NCBI RefSeq assembly: GCF_004519515.1
Contig: NZ_CP038145.1
Location: forward strand, 1,461,001-1,525,000
DNA: 64,000 nucleotides
DNA from: Actinobacillus indolicus
Lineage (GTDB): Bacteria > Pseudomonadota > Gammaproteobacteria > Enterobacterales > Pasteurellaceae
Direction: 5' to 3'
Notes under the pieces: generated by a model
Database searches by the model: none
Told to the model about the DNA's origin: nothing
Seen by the model: only the letters and a program-made list of their open reading frames with translations
Translations under genes and position numbers: made by a program
Shown: positions 33,718-40,967 of the stretch, in pieces
Layout: each line of letters starts with the position of its first letter
Numbering within the stretch: the first letter of the stretch is position 1

Positions 33718-36042
33718 ATGACTCAATTAACCGAAGCTCAAAAGAAAGCGTGGGAAGGTTTTGCACCGGGTGACTGGCAAACTGAAGTGAACGTGCGTGA
33801 CTTTATCCAAAAAAACTATACGCCGTATGAAGGTGATGAATCTTTCCTTGCTGATGCAACTGAAGCGACAAGCACGCTTTGGGCAGATGTAATGGAAAAA
33901 ATTAAAGTGGAAAACAAAACCCACGAACCGTATGACATTGATTGCGATACTCCATCAACCATCACTTCTCATGCACCAGGCTATATCAACAAAGATTTAG
34001 AGAAAATCGTAGGTCTTCAAACCGATGCGCCGTTAAAACGTGCGATTATGCCGTTTGGTGGTATCAATATGGTGAAAGGCTCTTGTAAAGTCTATCGCCG
34101 TGAATTAAACCCAATGGTTGAAAAAATCTTTACAGAATACCGTAAAACCCACAACCAAGGCGTATTTGATGTTTATACTCCGGACATTTTACGCTGCCGT
34201 AAATCAGGTGTAATTACGGGTCTTCCAGATGCGTATGGACGTGGTCGTATCATCGGTGACTATCGTCGTATGGCACTTTACGGTGCAGACTTCTTAATGA
34301 AGGATAAAGTTAAACAATTCAACTCTTTACAAGAAAAATTAGAGTCTGGTGAAGATATTCAAGCAACCATCCAACTACGTGAAGAAATTGCAGAACAACA
34401 CCGTGCGTTAGGCAAAATGAAAGAGATGGCTGCATCTTACGGTTACGATATTTCTAACCCTGCAACCAATGCGCAAGAAGCAGTGCAATGGACTTATTTT
34501 GCATACTTAGCGGCAGTAAAATCACAAAACGGTGCGGCGATGTCTTTCGGTCGTACATCAACTTTCTTAGATGTATTTATCGAGCGTGACTTAAAACTTG
34601 GTCGTATCACAGAAACTGAAGCGCAAGAGTTAATGGATCACTTAGTAATGAAACTCCGTATGGTTCGTTTCTTACGTACACCAGAATACGATCAATTATT
34701 CTCAGGTGACCCAATGTGGGCAACAGAAACTTTCGCAGGTATGGGCTTAGACGGTCGTACATTAGTAACCAAAAACAGCTTCCGTTTATTACACACCCTT
34801 TACACAATGGGTCCATCACCAGAACCAAACTTAACAATCCTTTGGTCTGAAAGTTTACCAGACGGTTTCAAACGCTATGCAGCGAAAGTGTCTATCGAAA
34901 CCTCATCTGTTCAGTACGAAAACGACGACTTAATGCGTCCAGACTTCCAAAACGATGACTATGCGATTGCATGCTGTGTAAGTCCGATGATCGTAGGTAA
35001 AATGATGCAGTTCTTCGGTGCACGTGCAAACTTAGCGAAAACCTTATTATACGCAATCAACGGCGGTGTGGATGAGAAATCAGGTGACCAAGTTGGACCG
35101 AAAACTGAGCCAATTATGTCTGAATACTTAGACTTCGACGACGTTATGACTCGCTTAGACGGTTTCATGGATTGGTTAGCGAAACAATACGTGACTGCAT
35201 TAAACATCATTCACTTTATGCACGACAAATATGCTTATGAAGCAGCATTAATGGCGTTACATGATCGTGATGTATTCCGCACAATGGCGTGTGGTATCGC
35301 GGGTCTTTCTGTAGCAGCAGACTCACTTTCTGCAATCAAATATGCGAAAGTAAAACCAATCCGTGGCGACATTGAAATCAAAAATAAAGCTGGCGAAGTG
35401 GTTGGTGTAGCGAAGAATGTGGCGATTGACTTTGAAATCGAAGGTGAATATCCACAATTCGGTAACAATGATAACCGTGTAGATGACATTGCCGTTGATT
35501 TAGTTGAACGCTTTATGAAGAAAATTCAGAAGCTCAAAACATACCGTAATGCAACACCAACACAGTCTGTATTAACCATTACTTCAAACGTGGTTTACGG
35601 TAAGAAAACAGGTAACACCCCGGACGGTCGTCGTTCAGGCGCACCATTCGGACCAGGTGCAAACCCAATGCACGGACGTGACCAAAAAGGTGCGGTAGCA
35701 TCATTGACTTCTGTGGCGAAATTACCATTTGCTTACGCGAAAGATGGTATCTCTTATACCTTCTCAATCGTACCAAATGCGTTAGGTAAAGATCTTGAAT
35801 CTCAAAAACGTAACCTTGCAGGCTTAATGGACGGTTACTTCCACCACGAATCAACCATCGAAGGTGGTCAGCACTTAAACGTAAACGTAATGAACCGTGA
35901 AATGTTATTAGATGCGATGGAAAATCCAGAGAAGTATCCACAATTAACAATCCGTGTTTCAGGTTACGCAGTGCGTTTCAACTCTTTAACTAAAGAGCAA
36001 CAAATGGATGTAATTACTCGTACTTTCACACAGTCGATGTAA
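33718..36042 (+). CDS. pflB: Formate C-acetyltransferase (pyruvate formate-lyase) PflB
   Basis: A 774-residue glycyl-radical enzyme converting pyruvate and CoA to acetyl-CoA and formate in anaerobic growth. The active-site Cys pair is C419-C420 (IACCVSPM) and the radical-bearing Gly is G749 in RVSGYAVRFN, 26 residues from the end as in E. coli. Codon use is strongly biased and the ribosome site is strong (GAGGA), as for a highly expressed gene. The activase pflA lies downstream but not adjacent: an SAHH-like gene is placed between. Confidence 0.98.
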   Translation: MTQLTEAQKKAWEGFAPGDWQTEVNVRDFIQKNYTPYEGDESFLADATEATSTLWADVMEKIKVENKTHEPYDIDCDTPSTITSHAPGYINKDLEKIVGLQTDAPLKRAIMPFGGINMVKGSCKVYRRELNPMVEKIFTEYRKTHNQGVFDVYTPDILRCRKSGVITGLPDAYGRGRIIGDYRRMALYGADFLMKDKVKQFNSLQEKLESGEDIQATIQLREEIAEQHRALGKMKEMAASYGYDISNPATNAQEAVQWTYFAYLAAVKSQNGAAMSFGRTSTFLDVFIERDLKLGRITETEAQELMDHLVMKLRMVRFLRTPEYDQLFSGDPMWATETFAGMGLDGRTLVTKNSFRLLHTLYTMGPSPEPNLTILWSESLPDGFKRYAAKVSIETSSVQYENDDLMRPDFQNDDYAIACCVSPMIVGKMMQFFGARANLAKTLLYAINGGVDEKSGDQVGPKTEPIMSEYLDFDDVMTRLDGFMDWLAKQYVTALNIIHFMHDKYAYEAALMALHDRDVFRTMACGIAGLSVAADSLSAIKYAKVKPIRGDIEIKNKAGEVVGVAKNVAIDFEIEGEYPQFGNNDNRVDDIAVDLVERFMKKIQKLKTYRNATPTQSVLTITSNVVYGKKTGNTPDGRRSGAPFGPGANPMHGRDQKGAVASLTSVAKLPFAYAKDGISYTFSIVPNALGKDLESQKRNLAGLMDGYFHHESTIEGGQHLNVNVMNREMLLDAMENPEKYPQLTIRVSGYAVRFNSLTKEQQMDVITRTFTQSM

Positions 36043-36070
36043 TCTACATTTGTAAAAAATTAAAGAAAAG

Positions 36071-36105
36071 ATACCGCTTGTCGTAAGGCAAGCGGTATAA
36101 TTTTT
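36071..36105 (+). terminator. pflB terminator made of paired uptake sequences
   Basis: Stem ATACCGCTTG (36,071-36,080) / CAAGCGGTAT (36,089-36,098), 8-base loop, then a T run. Both arms are uptake-sequence cores in opposite orientation. Confidence 0.8.
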
Positions 36106-36138
36106 ATTGGAGTTTACAAAGTATTTTATAAAGGAGTA

Positions 36139-37245
36139 ATGATGTATCAAAACTTTTCTGCTGAGCTTGAATGGGCAACATTAAATATGCCAAGAACGCG
36201 TAGAGCAATTGAATCACTGCCAGATCTTTCACATGTCCGTTTAGCATGCAACATGCACTTAGATCTAAAGATGACACCAATTATAAAAGGGTTGCTTGAT
36301 AAGGGAGCGAAAGTGTTCTTAACCACCTGTAATCCAACTACGGTTCAAGATGATGTAGTTGCTTATTTAGTTCAACAAGGCGCTGAGGCAAAAGCATGGC
36401 GTAATATGAGTCATGCAGATTGGCAGCAAAGTTTTGAAGACGCGATTGCGTGGGATCCGACTCATCTGTGTGAAATGGGCGCAGATTTAACCACAGTAAT
36501 TCATCAGAAAAACCTCCAAACGAATGTCAAAGCAGGATTAGAAGCGACTGGCTCTGGTGTTAACCGCCTCAATGGTTTAAAACCACATTATCCAATTTTC
36601 AACTGGGATGATTTACCCGTAAAAGAAGGCCTGCATAATCGCCATATGGTTGGTTTAACTGCTTGGCATACCTTTTTCCAAACAACACATTTGACATTGC
36701 ATGAGAAAAAAGTCGTTGTAATCGGCTATGGTTTAGTAGGGCAGGGTGTTGCACATTCTGCGAAAGCCTATGGTGGACAAGTGATCATTGCAGAACTTGA
36801 TAAAGCTCGTGCATTACAAGCACAATATGATGGCTGGCAAGTCTTACCTTTATCAGAAGCGGTTAAAGATGCAGATGTGATTGCTACTGCGACAGGTGCT
36901 AAAAATGTAGTGTCTGCGGAGATGCTTAAACAGGCAAAATCAGGCTTGTTCATTTTAAATGTGGGTCACGTTGCCGAAGAAATTGATGTCGCTTTCTTAA
37001 AACAATATGCAATGACAGAACCTATGCCTTATATCAATGCTTATGATGTTGATGGAAAAACGATTTATCTTCTTGCGGATGGTTCAATGTTTAACTTAAC
37101 CGCAGGGTACGGAGATAGTCTTAATGCCTTTGATGTGACATTAGCGGTGATGACGAGTGGTATTGGGCATATTGTAGGGGAAGGCGAAAAAGCAGAAAAA
37201 GAGGTTTATCTCTTACCTCAAGCGATATGGGGTAAAGTATTATAA
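36139..37245 (+). CDS. Divergent S-adenosylhomocysteine-hydrolase-like protein
   Basis: A 368-residue SAHH-fold protein (typical SAHH 430-470). Retained: the substrate-domain stretch ACNMHLDLKMTP with H40 at the position of human His55, GADLTTVIHQK, and the NAD-binding motif VVVIGYGLVGQG (192-203) followed by NVGHVAEEIDV. Changed, by my hand alignment to human SAHH: Asp131 to M113, Glu156 to A136, Lys186 to F180, Asp190 to H184, His353 to D326; the C-terminal Lys/Tyr tail is missing. So it should bind NAD but not perform the normal SAH reaction. It lies between pflB and pflA on the same strand, after the pflB terminator and 76 bases before pflA. True function unknown. Confidence 0.8.
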   Translation: MMYQNFSAELEWATLNMPRTRRAIESLPDLSHVRLACNMHLDLKMTPIIKGLLDKGAKVFLTTCNPTTVQDDVVAYLVQQGAEAKAWRNMSHADWQQSFEDAIAWDPTHLCEMGADLTTVIHQKNLQTNVKAGLEATGSGVNRLNGLKPHYPIFNWDDLPVKEGLHNRHMVGLTAWHTFFQTTHLTLHEKKVVVIGYGLVGQGVAHSAKAYGGQVIIAELDKARALQAQYDGWQVLPLSEAVKDADVIATATGAKNVVSAEMLKQAKSGLFILNVGHVAEEIDVAFLKQYAMTEPMPYINAYDVDGKTIYLLADGSMFNLTAGYGDSLNAFDVTLAVMTSGIGHIVGEGEKAEKEVYLLPQAIWGKVL

Positions 37246-37321
37246 AGATCACAAGCGGTATGATTTTGCTAAATATTTGCAATATAATATGGCGAGTTGA
37301 CTGAATTAAATAAGGAAAATT

Positions 37322-38062
37322 ATGTCTGTTTTAGCACGTTATCACTCTTATGAATCTTGTGGCACAGTAGATGGCCCTGGTATTCGTTTTATTTTGTTTT
37401 TACAGGGCTGTTTAATGCGTTGTAAATATTGTCACAACCGTGATACTTGGGATCTGGAAGGTGGAAAAGAGATTTCTGTCGAAGATCTTATGAAAGAAGT
37501 GGTGACCTATAAACACTTTATGCGTGCAACGGGTGGCGGAGTGACTGCATCTGGTGGAGAGGCTGTATTGCAGATGGAATTTGTACGCGACTGGTTTCGG
37601 GCGTGTAAAGCTGAAGGCATTGATACTTGTTTAGATACGAATGGCTTTGTCCGTCATTATTCAGAAGTTGTAGATGAAATGCTGGATGTGACCGATCTCG
37701 TGATGCTAGATCTTAAACAGCTAAATGAAGAAATCCATAAAGATCTAATAGGCGTTTCAAATAGACGAACTTTAGATTTTGCTCGATATTTACATAAACG
37801 TAATCAGAGAACGTGGATACGTTATGTTGTCGTGCCAGGACATACTGATGCGGATGAAGATATTCATTTACTTGGGCAGTTTATCCAAGGTATGGATAAT
37901 ATTGAAAAAGTCGAACTTCTGCCATATCACCGTTTAGGTGCTCATAAATGGAAAACCTTAGGGCTGGAATATGAATTGGAGGATGTAATGCCTCCGACGA
38001 AAGAGTCTTTAGAGCATATTAAAGGCATCATTGAAAGCTATGGACATACAGTAAAATACTAA
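37322..38062 (+). CDS. pflA: Pyruvate formate-lyase activating enzyme PflA
   Basis: A 246-residue radical-SAM enzyme that installs the glycyl radical on PflB. The cluster motif is CLMRCKYCHNRDTWD (Cys spacing C-x3-C-x2-C, residues about 30-37), preceded by the activase signature CGTVDGPGIRF (about 14-24); GGGVTASGGEAVLQ (about 76-89) contributes to SAM binding. An uptake-sequence core and a promoter-like TTGCAATATAATAT stretch lie in the 76 bases upstream, so it may have its own promoter in addition to read-through. Confidence 0.96.
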   Translation: MSVLARYHSYESCGTVDGPGIRFILFLQGCLMRCKYCHNRDTWDLEGGKEISVEDLMKEVVTYKHFMRATGGGVTASGGEAVLQMEFVRDWFRACKAEGIDTCLDTNGFVRHYSEVVDEMLDVTDLVMLDLKQLNEEIHKDLIGVSNRRTLDFARYLHKRNQRTWIRYVVVPGHTDADEDIHLLGQFIQGMDNIEKVELLPYHRLGAHKWKTLGLEYELEDVMPPTKESLEHIKGIIESYGHTVKY

Positions 38063-38070
38063 TGGTATAT

Positions 38071-38106
38071 ATCCCCCGACGATCGAGAGATCCTAGGGGG
38101 ATTTTT
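38071..38106 (+). terminator. pflA terminator
   Basis: Stem ATCCCCC (38,071-38,077) / GGGGGAT (38,096-38,102) with inner pairing in the loop (two GATC), then TTTTAT. Confidence 0.7.
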
Positions 38107-38109
38107 ATA

Positions 38110-38192
38110 CTGTAAATATTTACAAAAAATGTTTAAATTTTAGTTGATTCTGTGTTTTTAACCAGTATAATAATCTCTGTATAAACAAACAG
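38110..38192 (+). promoter_or_regulatory. LexA-controlled promoter of the UmuD-like gene
   Basis: A promoter with -35 TTGATT (38,144-38,149), 16-base spacer and -10 TATAAT (38,166-38,171). A full SOS box CTGTATAAACAAACAG (38,177-38,192; CTGT-N8-ACAG) lies just after the -10, where LexA would block transcription. A second LexA-like site CTGTAAATATTTACAA (38,110-38,125; one mismatch in the final G, core a perfect 14-bp palindrome) lies upstream of the -35. Confidence 0.8.
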
Positions 38193-38208
38193 TTTATTGG
38201 AGAATATT

Positions 38209-38640
38209 ATGGCACAACTTAGACAACTCACTCGCGAACGCTCATATCAACCTATGCCGTTATATCGTGATTCAAATACGCATCGTTCTATTCGATTAGA
38301 TCTTAATGCGCTTTGTATTCGCAAACCAAAAGAGACATTTTTCGTCCATGTTAAAAACCCTAATTTAATTTCTTGGGGGATCGAACTAGATGATCTTTTG
38401 ATCGTTGAAAGTAGCGATTCATTTGATATCAACGATCTACTTGTCGTTGAAAAACAAGGAGAATATAAGTTTTATCAATTTTTCAATGAAATTGGTAATG
38501 AAAAGATTCTATTTTCTTTAGATGTGAGTGAACCAAATTTGCGTATTCGTCATTGGGAAGAAGTGAATGTGGCAGGGGTGATTACCAACGTGGTACACCA
38601 AATGAAAAGCCGCACATCTCAACGAAAATATGCGGCTTAA
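38209..38640 (+). CDS. UmuD-like protein lacking the Ser/Lys protease dyad
   Basis: A 143-residue homologue of the UmuD/LexA C-terminal (S24) domain. RLDLNALCIRKPKETFFV, GIELDDLLIVES, VVEKQGEYKF and NVAGVITNVVHQMK align along E. coli UmuD almost without gaps. The nucleophile Ser60 (SGDSM in UmuD) is N52 (KNPNL) and the general-base Lys97 (FTVKKL) is Y89 (YKFYQF). The N-terminal arm is about ten residues shorter and has no Cys-Gly cleavage site. So it cannot self-cleave. Start 38,209 has ribosome site GGAGA. No umuC lies nearby. Likely an SOS-induced regulatory or polymerase-partner protein. Confidence 0.85.
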   Translation: MAQLRQLTRERSYQPMPLYRDSNTHRSIRLDLNALCIRKPKETFFVHVKNPNLISWGIELDDLLIVESSDSFDINDLLVVEKQGEYKFYQFFNEIGNEKILFSLDVSEPNLRIRHWEEVNVAGVITNVVHQMKSRTSQRKYAA

Positions 38641-38651
38641 CGAATTGGTTA

Positions 38652-39194
38652 CTAAAGTACTCGACGAGACTGAGTATAGTTTCGAGACCAATAATTTTCA
38701 GAAAGTGAGCTTGTTGTTACACCACGGCTCGAACTTGCATGAACAAATTTTCCACCGCCAATATAAACACCTACGTGGTGATTTTTACGGAAAAAGACTA
38801 AATCGCCTGGGCGTAAATCGGATTTTGAAATAGAACGTCCAACGCTTTTTTGTTCAGCGGTTGATCGTGGGAGATGTAAATTAAATGCAGAACTCATGGT
38901 TTTTTTAACAAATGCAGAGCAATCAATACCTGCTTTAGTTGTGCCACCTAAACGGTAACGTGTACCCGCCCAATTACGGTATACGCTTAATACTTTTTGG
39001 CTTGCGTCAGTGGACTTATTGCTACTAAATTTTTCTATTTCTGTTTGTGTCGCTGCTCTTGCTTTAATCAATTGTGTCGGTGTGGCTGCTTGAGAACTCA
39101 AACTTGCGTAAGAAGTAGAAGAAAAACCTACCGCTGTTAGGATAAGCGTAGAAAGTAGAAAGGATTTTGTTAAAGAAAAAAATGATTTTTGCAT
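38652..39194 (-). CDS. Secreted NlpC/P60 peptidase (MepS-like)
   Basis: A 180-residue cell-wall peptidase. Signal peptide residues 1-30 (ending STSYA), a linker, then an NlpC/P60 domain from about 66: catalytic Cys C92 in GIDCSAFVKK, H140 in NHHVGVYIGGG and H152 in FVHASSS. E. coli MepS cleaves the peptide cross-links that must open during wall growth. Unlike MepS, there is no lipobox Cys at the signal-peptide end, so the enzyme should be free in the periplasm rather than lipid-anchored. Convergent with the UmuD-like gene, with only 11 bases between stops and no clear terminator. Confidence 0.88.
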   Translation of the reverse strand: MQKSFFSLTKSFLLSTLILTAVGFSSTSYASLSSQAATPTQLIKARAATQTEIEKFSSNKSTDASQKVLSVYRNWAGTRYRLGGTTKAGIDCSAFVKKTMSSAFNLHLPRSTAEQKSVGRSISKSDLRPGDLVFFRKNHHVGVYIGGGKFVHASSSRGVTTSSLSENYWSRNYTQSRRVL

Positions 39195-39264
39195 AATAAT
39201 TTGTCTCGCCAGAACTAAAAAAGCGAATTACCTCGATAAAACAAAGATAAATGTTAATAAAATT

Positions 39265-39290
39265 AAAGGCTCCTTTTGCTCGGAGCCTTT
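39265..39290 (-). terminator. nfo terminator
   Basis: Stem AAAGGCTCC / GGAGCCTTT with 8-base loop, just past the nfo stop on the minus strand, followed there by TTTAATTTTATT. Confidence 0.75.
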
Positions 39291-39313
39291 TCCCTAATTC
39301 AGACCAAGTATAA

Positions 39314-40159
39314 CTAGATTTGTTCCAAAGATCGTAGAAATTTTATCTCTTCAGCCCAAATTTCTGGTTCGATTGTTTCTAAAATGAGCGGAATGTTGTC
39401 AAAATGAGCACTATTCATAATAAATTTGAAGACTTCCGTACCAATAGTGCCTTCTCTTAATGTGTGATGTCTATCAACTCGACTCCCCAATGCTGTTTTT
39501 GAACCGTTAATATGCATTCCTTTAAGATAAGGAAATCCAACAATACGGTCAAATTCAGAAAATGTGTTTTCACTAGTTTCTAAAGAACTAATATCATAGC
39601 CAGCTGAGAATAAATGGCAGGTATCTAAGCAGACGCCAACTCGGCTTTTATCTTCGACTTGTTCGATAATTTCCGCCAGATGTTCAAAACGCCAACCTAA
39701 ATTTGAACCTTGCCCCGCAGTATTTTCAATGACAGCAATCACATTAGGAACAGCAACATGAGCGATATTAATTGACTCTGCGATACGCGCTAAACATTCC
39801 TTTTCTGTGATCTGATTCAAATGACTACCAGGGTGAAAATTAAGAAGCTTTAATCCTAGCTGATCACAACGTTGCATTTCATCAATAAAGGCTTCTCTAG
39901 ACTTTGTCAAGTTTTCTGCATCGGGATTTCCCAAATTGATTAAATAACTATCATGGGGAAGAATATGATCTGCGGAAAAGTGATGCACTTTACAAAAACG
40001 TTTAAATTTTTCAATGGTATCTGCTTTTAATGGCGGTGCTTTCCATTGGCGCTGATTTTTTGTAAAAAGGGCAAACGCATTTGCACCAATTTCTACGGAA
40101 CGCAGTACCGCATTTTCTACGCCACCAGATGCACTGACATGAGCTCCAATATATTTCAT
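39314..40159 (-). CDS. nfo: Endonuclease IV
   Basis: A 281-residue AP endonuclease that cuts 5' to abasic sites in base excision repair. The zinc-binding TIM-barrel motifs are present: MKYIGAHVSASGG (start), LNFHPGSH, IENTAGQGSNLGWRFEHLAEI, GVCLDTCHLFSAGYD and LILETIEP. MKYIGAHVS is the conserved N-terminus with ribosome site AGGAGAAG; the frame is open ten codons further but without support. Divergent from the TorD-family gene. Confidence 0.97.
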   Translation of the reverse strand: MKYIGAHVSASGGVENAVLRSVEIGANAFALFTKNQRQWKAPPLKADTIEKFKRFCKVHHFSADHILPHDSYLINLGNPDAENLTKSREAFIDEMQRCDQLGLKLLNFHPGSHLNQITEKECLARIAESINIAHVAVPNVIAVIENTAGQGSNLGWRFEHLAEIIEQVEDKSRVGVCLDTCHLFSAGYDISSLETSENTFSEFDRIVGFPYLKGMHINGSKTALGSRVDRHHTLREGTIGTEVFKFIMNSAHFDNIPLILETIEPEIWAEEIKFLRSLEQI

Positions 40160-40217
40160 CTTATCTTCTCCTAGTAGATGGTGTAACATACACCTTTATT
40201 TCTTTTTATTGTTTGTT

Positions 40218-40781
40218 ATGAGTAATACAAATATTAACGACTTTTCACTGTTTTGCCGATTATTCGGTAACCTTTTTTATCGTGAACCGACAGATCCTAT
40301 CCTAACGGGTACATTTGCTTGGTTACAGCAAGATAACTTGCGTCAGTATTGGGCTCTTGCAACAGATGTTCAAAGTGAGCAGGCTCTAACTGTCATCGCT
40401 CAAGGTGCTAACCCTACGGAACAAGCGGGTAGTTATCAAGCTCTTTTTGCAAAAGAGGGGGCTATTGATACAAGAATTTCTGCCTATGGATTAGATTTAG
40501 CAGAATTCATTCTATTCCGTCAGCAACGGGGAATGCCAGAATTAGAAAATCCCGATCATGTTGGATTGCTATTACTGACAGCCTCTTGGATTGAAGATAA
40601 TCTGGATTCTCTCGCAGCACAGCAACACTTTTTTGAACAATTTTTACTTCCTTGTTTAAGTAAATTTTTAGGTAAAGTAGAAGCTTTTGATACAGGCTTT
40701 TATAAAGCACTCGCTCAGCTTACTCGAGATGTATTAGCAGCAATGGCAGACGAGTTAGAAGAAAGTGAAACAAAAATATAA
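40218..40781 (+). CDS. TorD/DmsD-family redox-enzyme maturation chaperone
   Basis: A 187-residue all-helical protein of the TorD family, chaperones that bind twin-arginine signal peptides of molybdoenzymes. Recognisable parts: FCRLFGNLFYREP near the N-terminus, the hinge-like SYQALFAKEGA (about 74-84) and DHVGLLLLTASWIEDN (about 114-129), corresponding to the family's ExxDHxxxxLxxL region. No molybdenum reductase is adjacent, so the client cannot be named. The ribosome site is poor; TTG at 40,209 is an alternative start. Confidence 0.8.
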   Translation: MSNTNINDFSLFCRLFGNLFYREPTDPILTGTFAWLQQDNLRQYWALATDVQSEQALTVIAQGANPTEQAGSYQALFAKEGAIDTRISAYGLDLAEFILFRQQRGMPELENPDHVGLLLLTASWIEDNLDSLAAQQHFFEQFLLPCLSKFLGKVEAFDTGFYKALAQLTRDVLAAMADELEESETKI

Positions 40782-40799
40782 GGGAAAATAGAGATAGGG

Positions 40800-40832
40800 C
40801 CCTACTTATAAATAGCATAAGTAGGGTTTTTT
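40800..40832 (+). terminator. Terminator after the TorD-family gene
   Basis: 10-bp stem CCCTACTTAT / ATAAGTAGGG with 7-base loop, followed by six T. Confidence 0.88.
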
Positions 40833-40967
40833 ATTGCTCTATGCTTATCAAAACGGCAAAAGAGTAAATCTTTCTTATTTGAATAAAAAAAGTATTGCCT
40901 TTAATAAATTTTTTTAATATGTTTGCACAACTTACCGATTTATAAAAATAATTAGGATGTGATTGCA

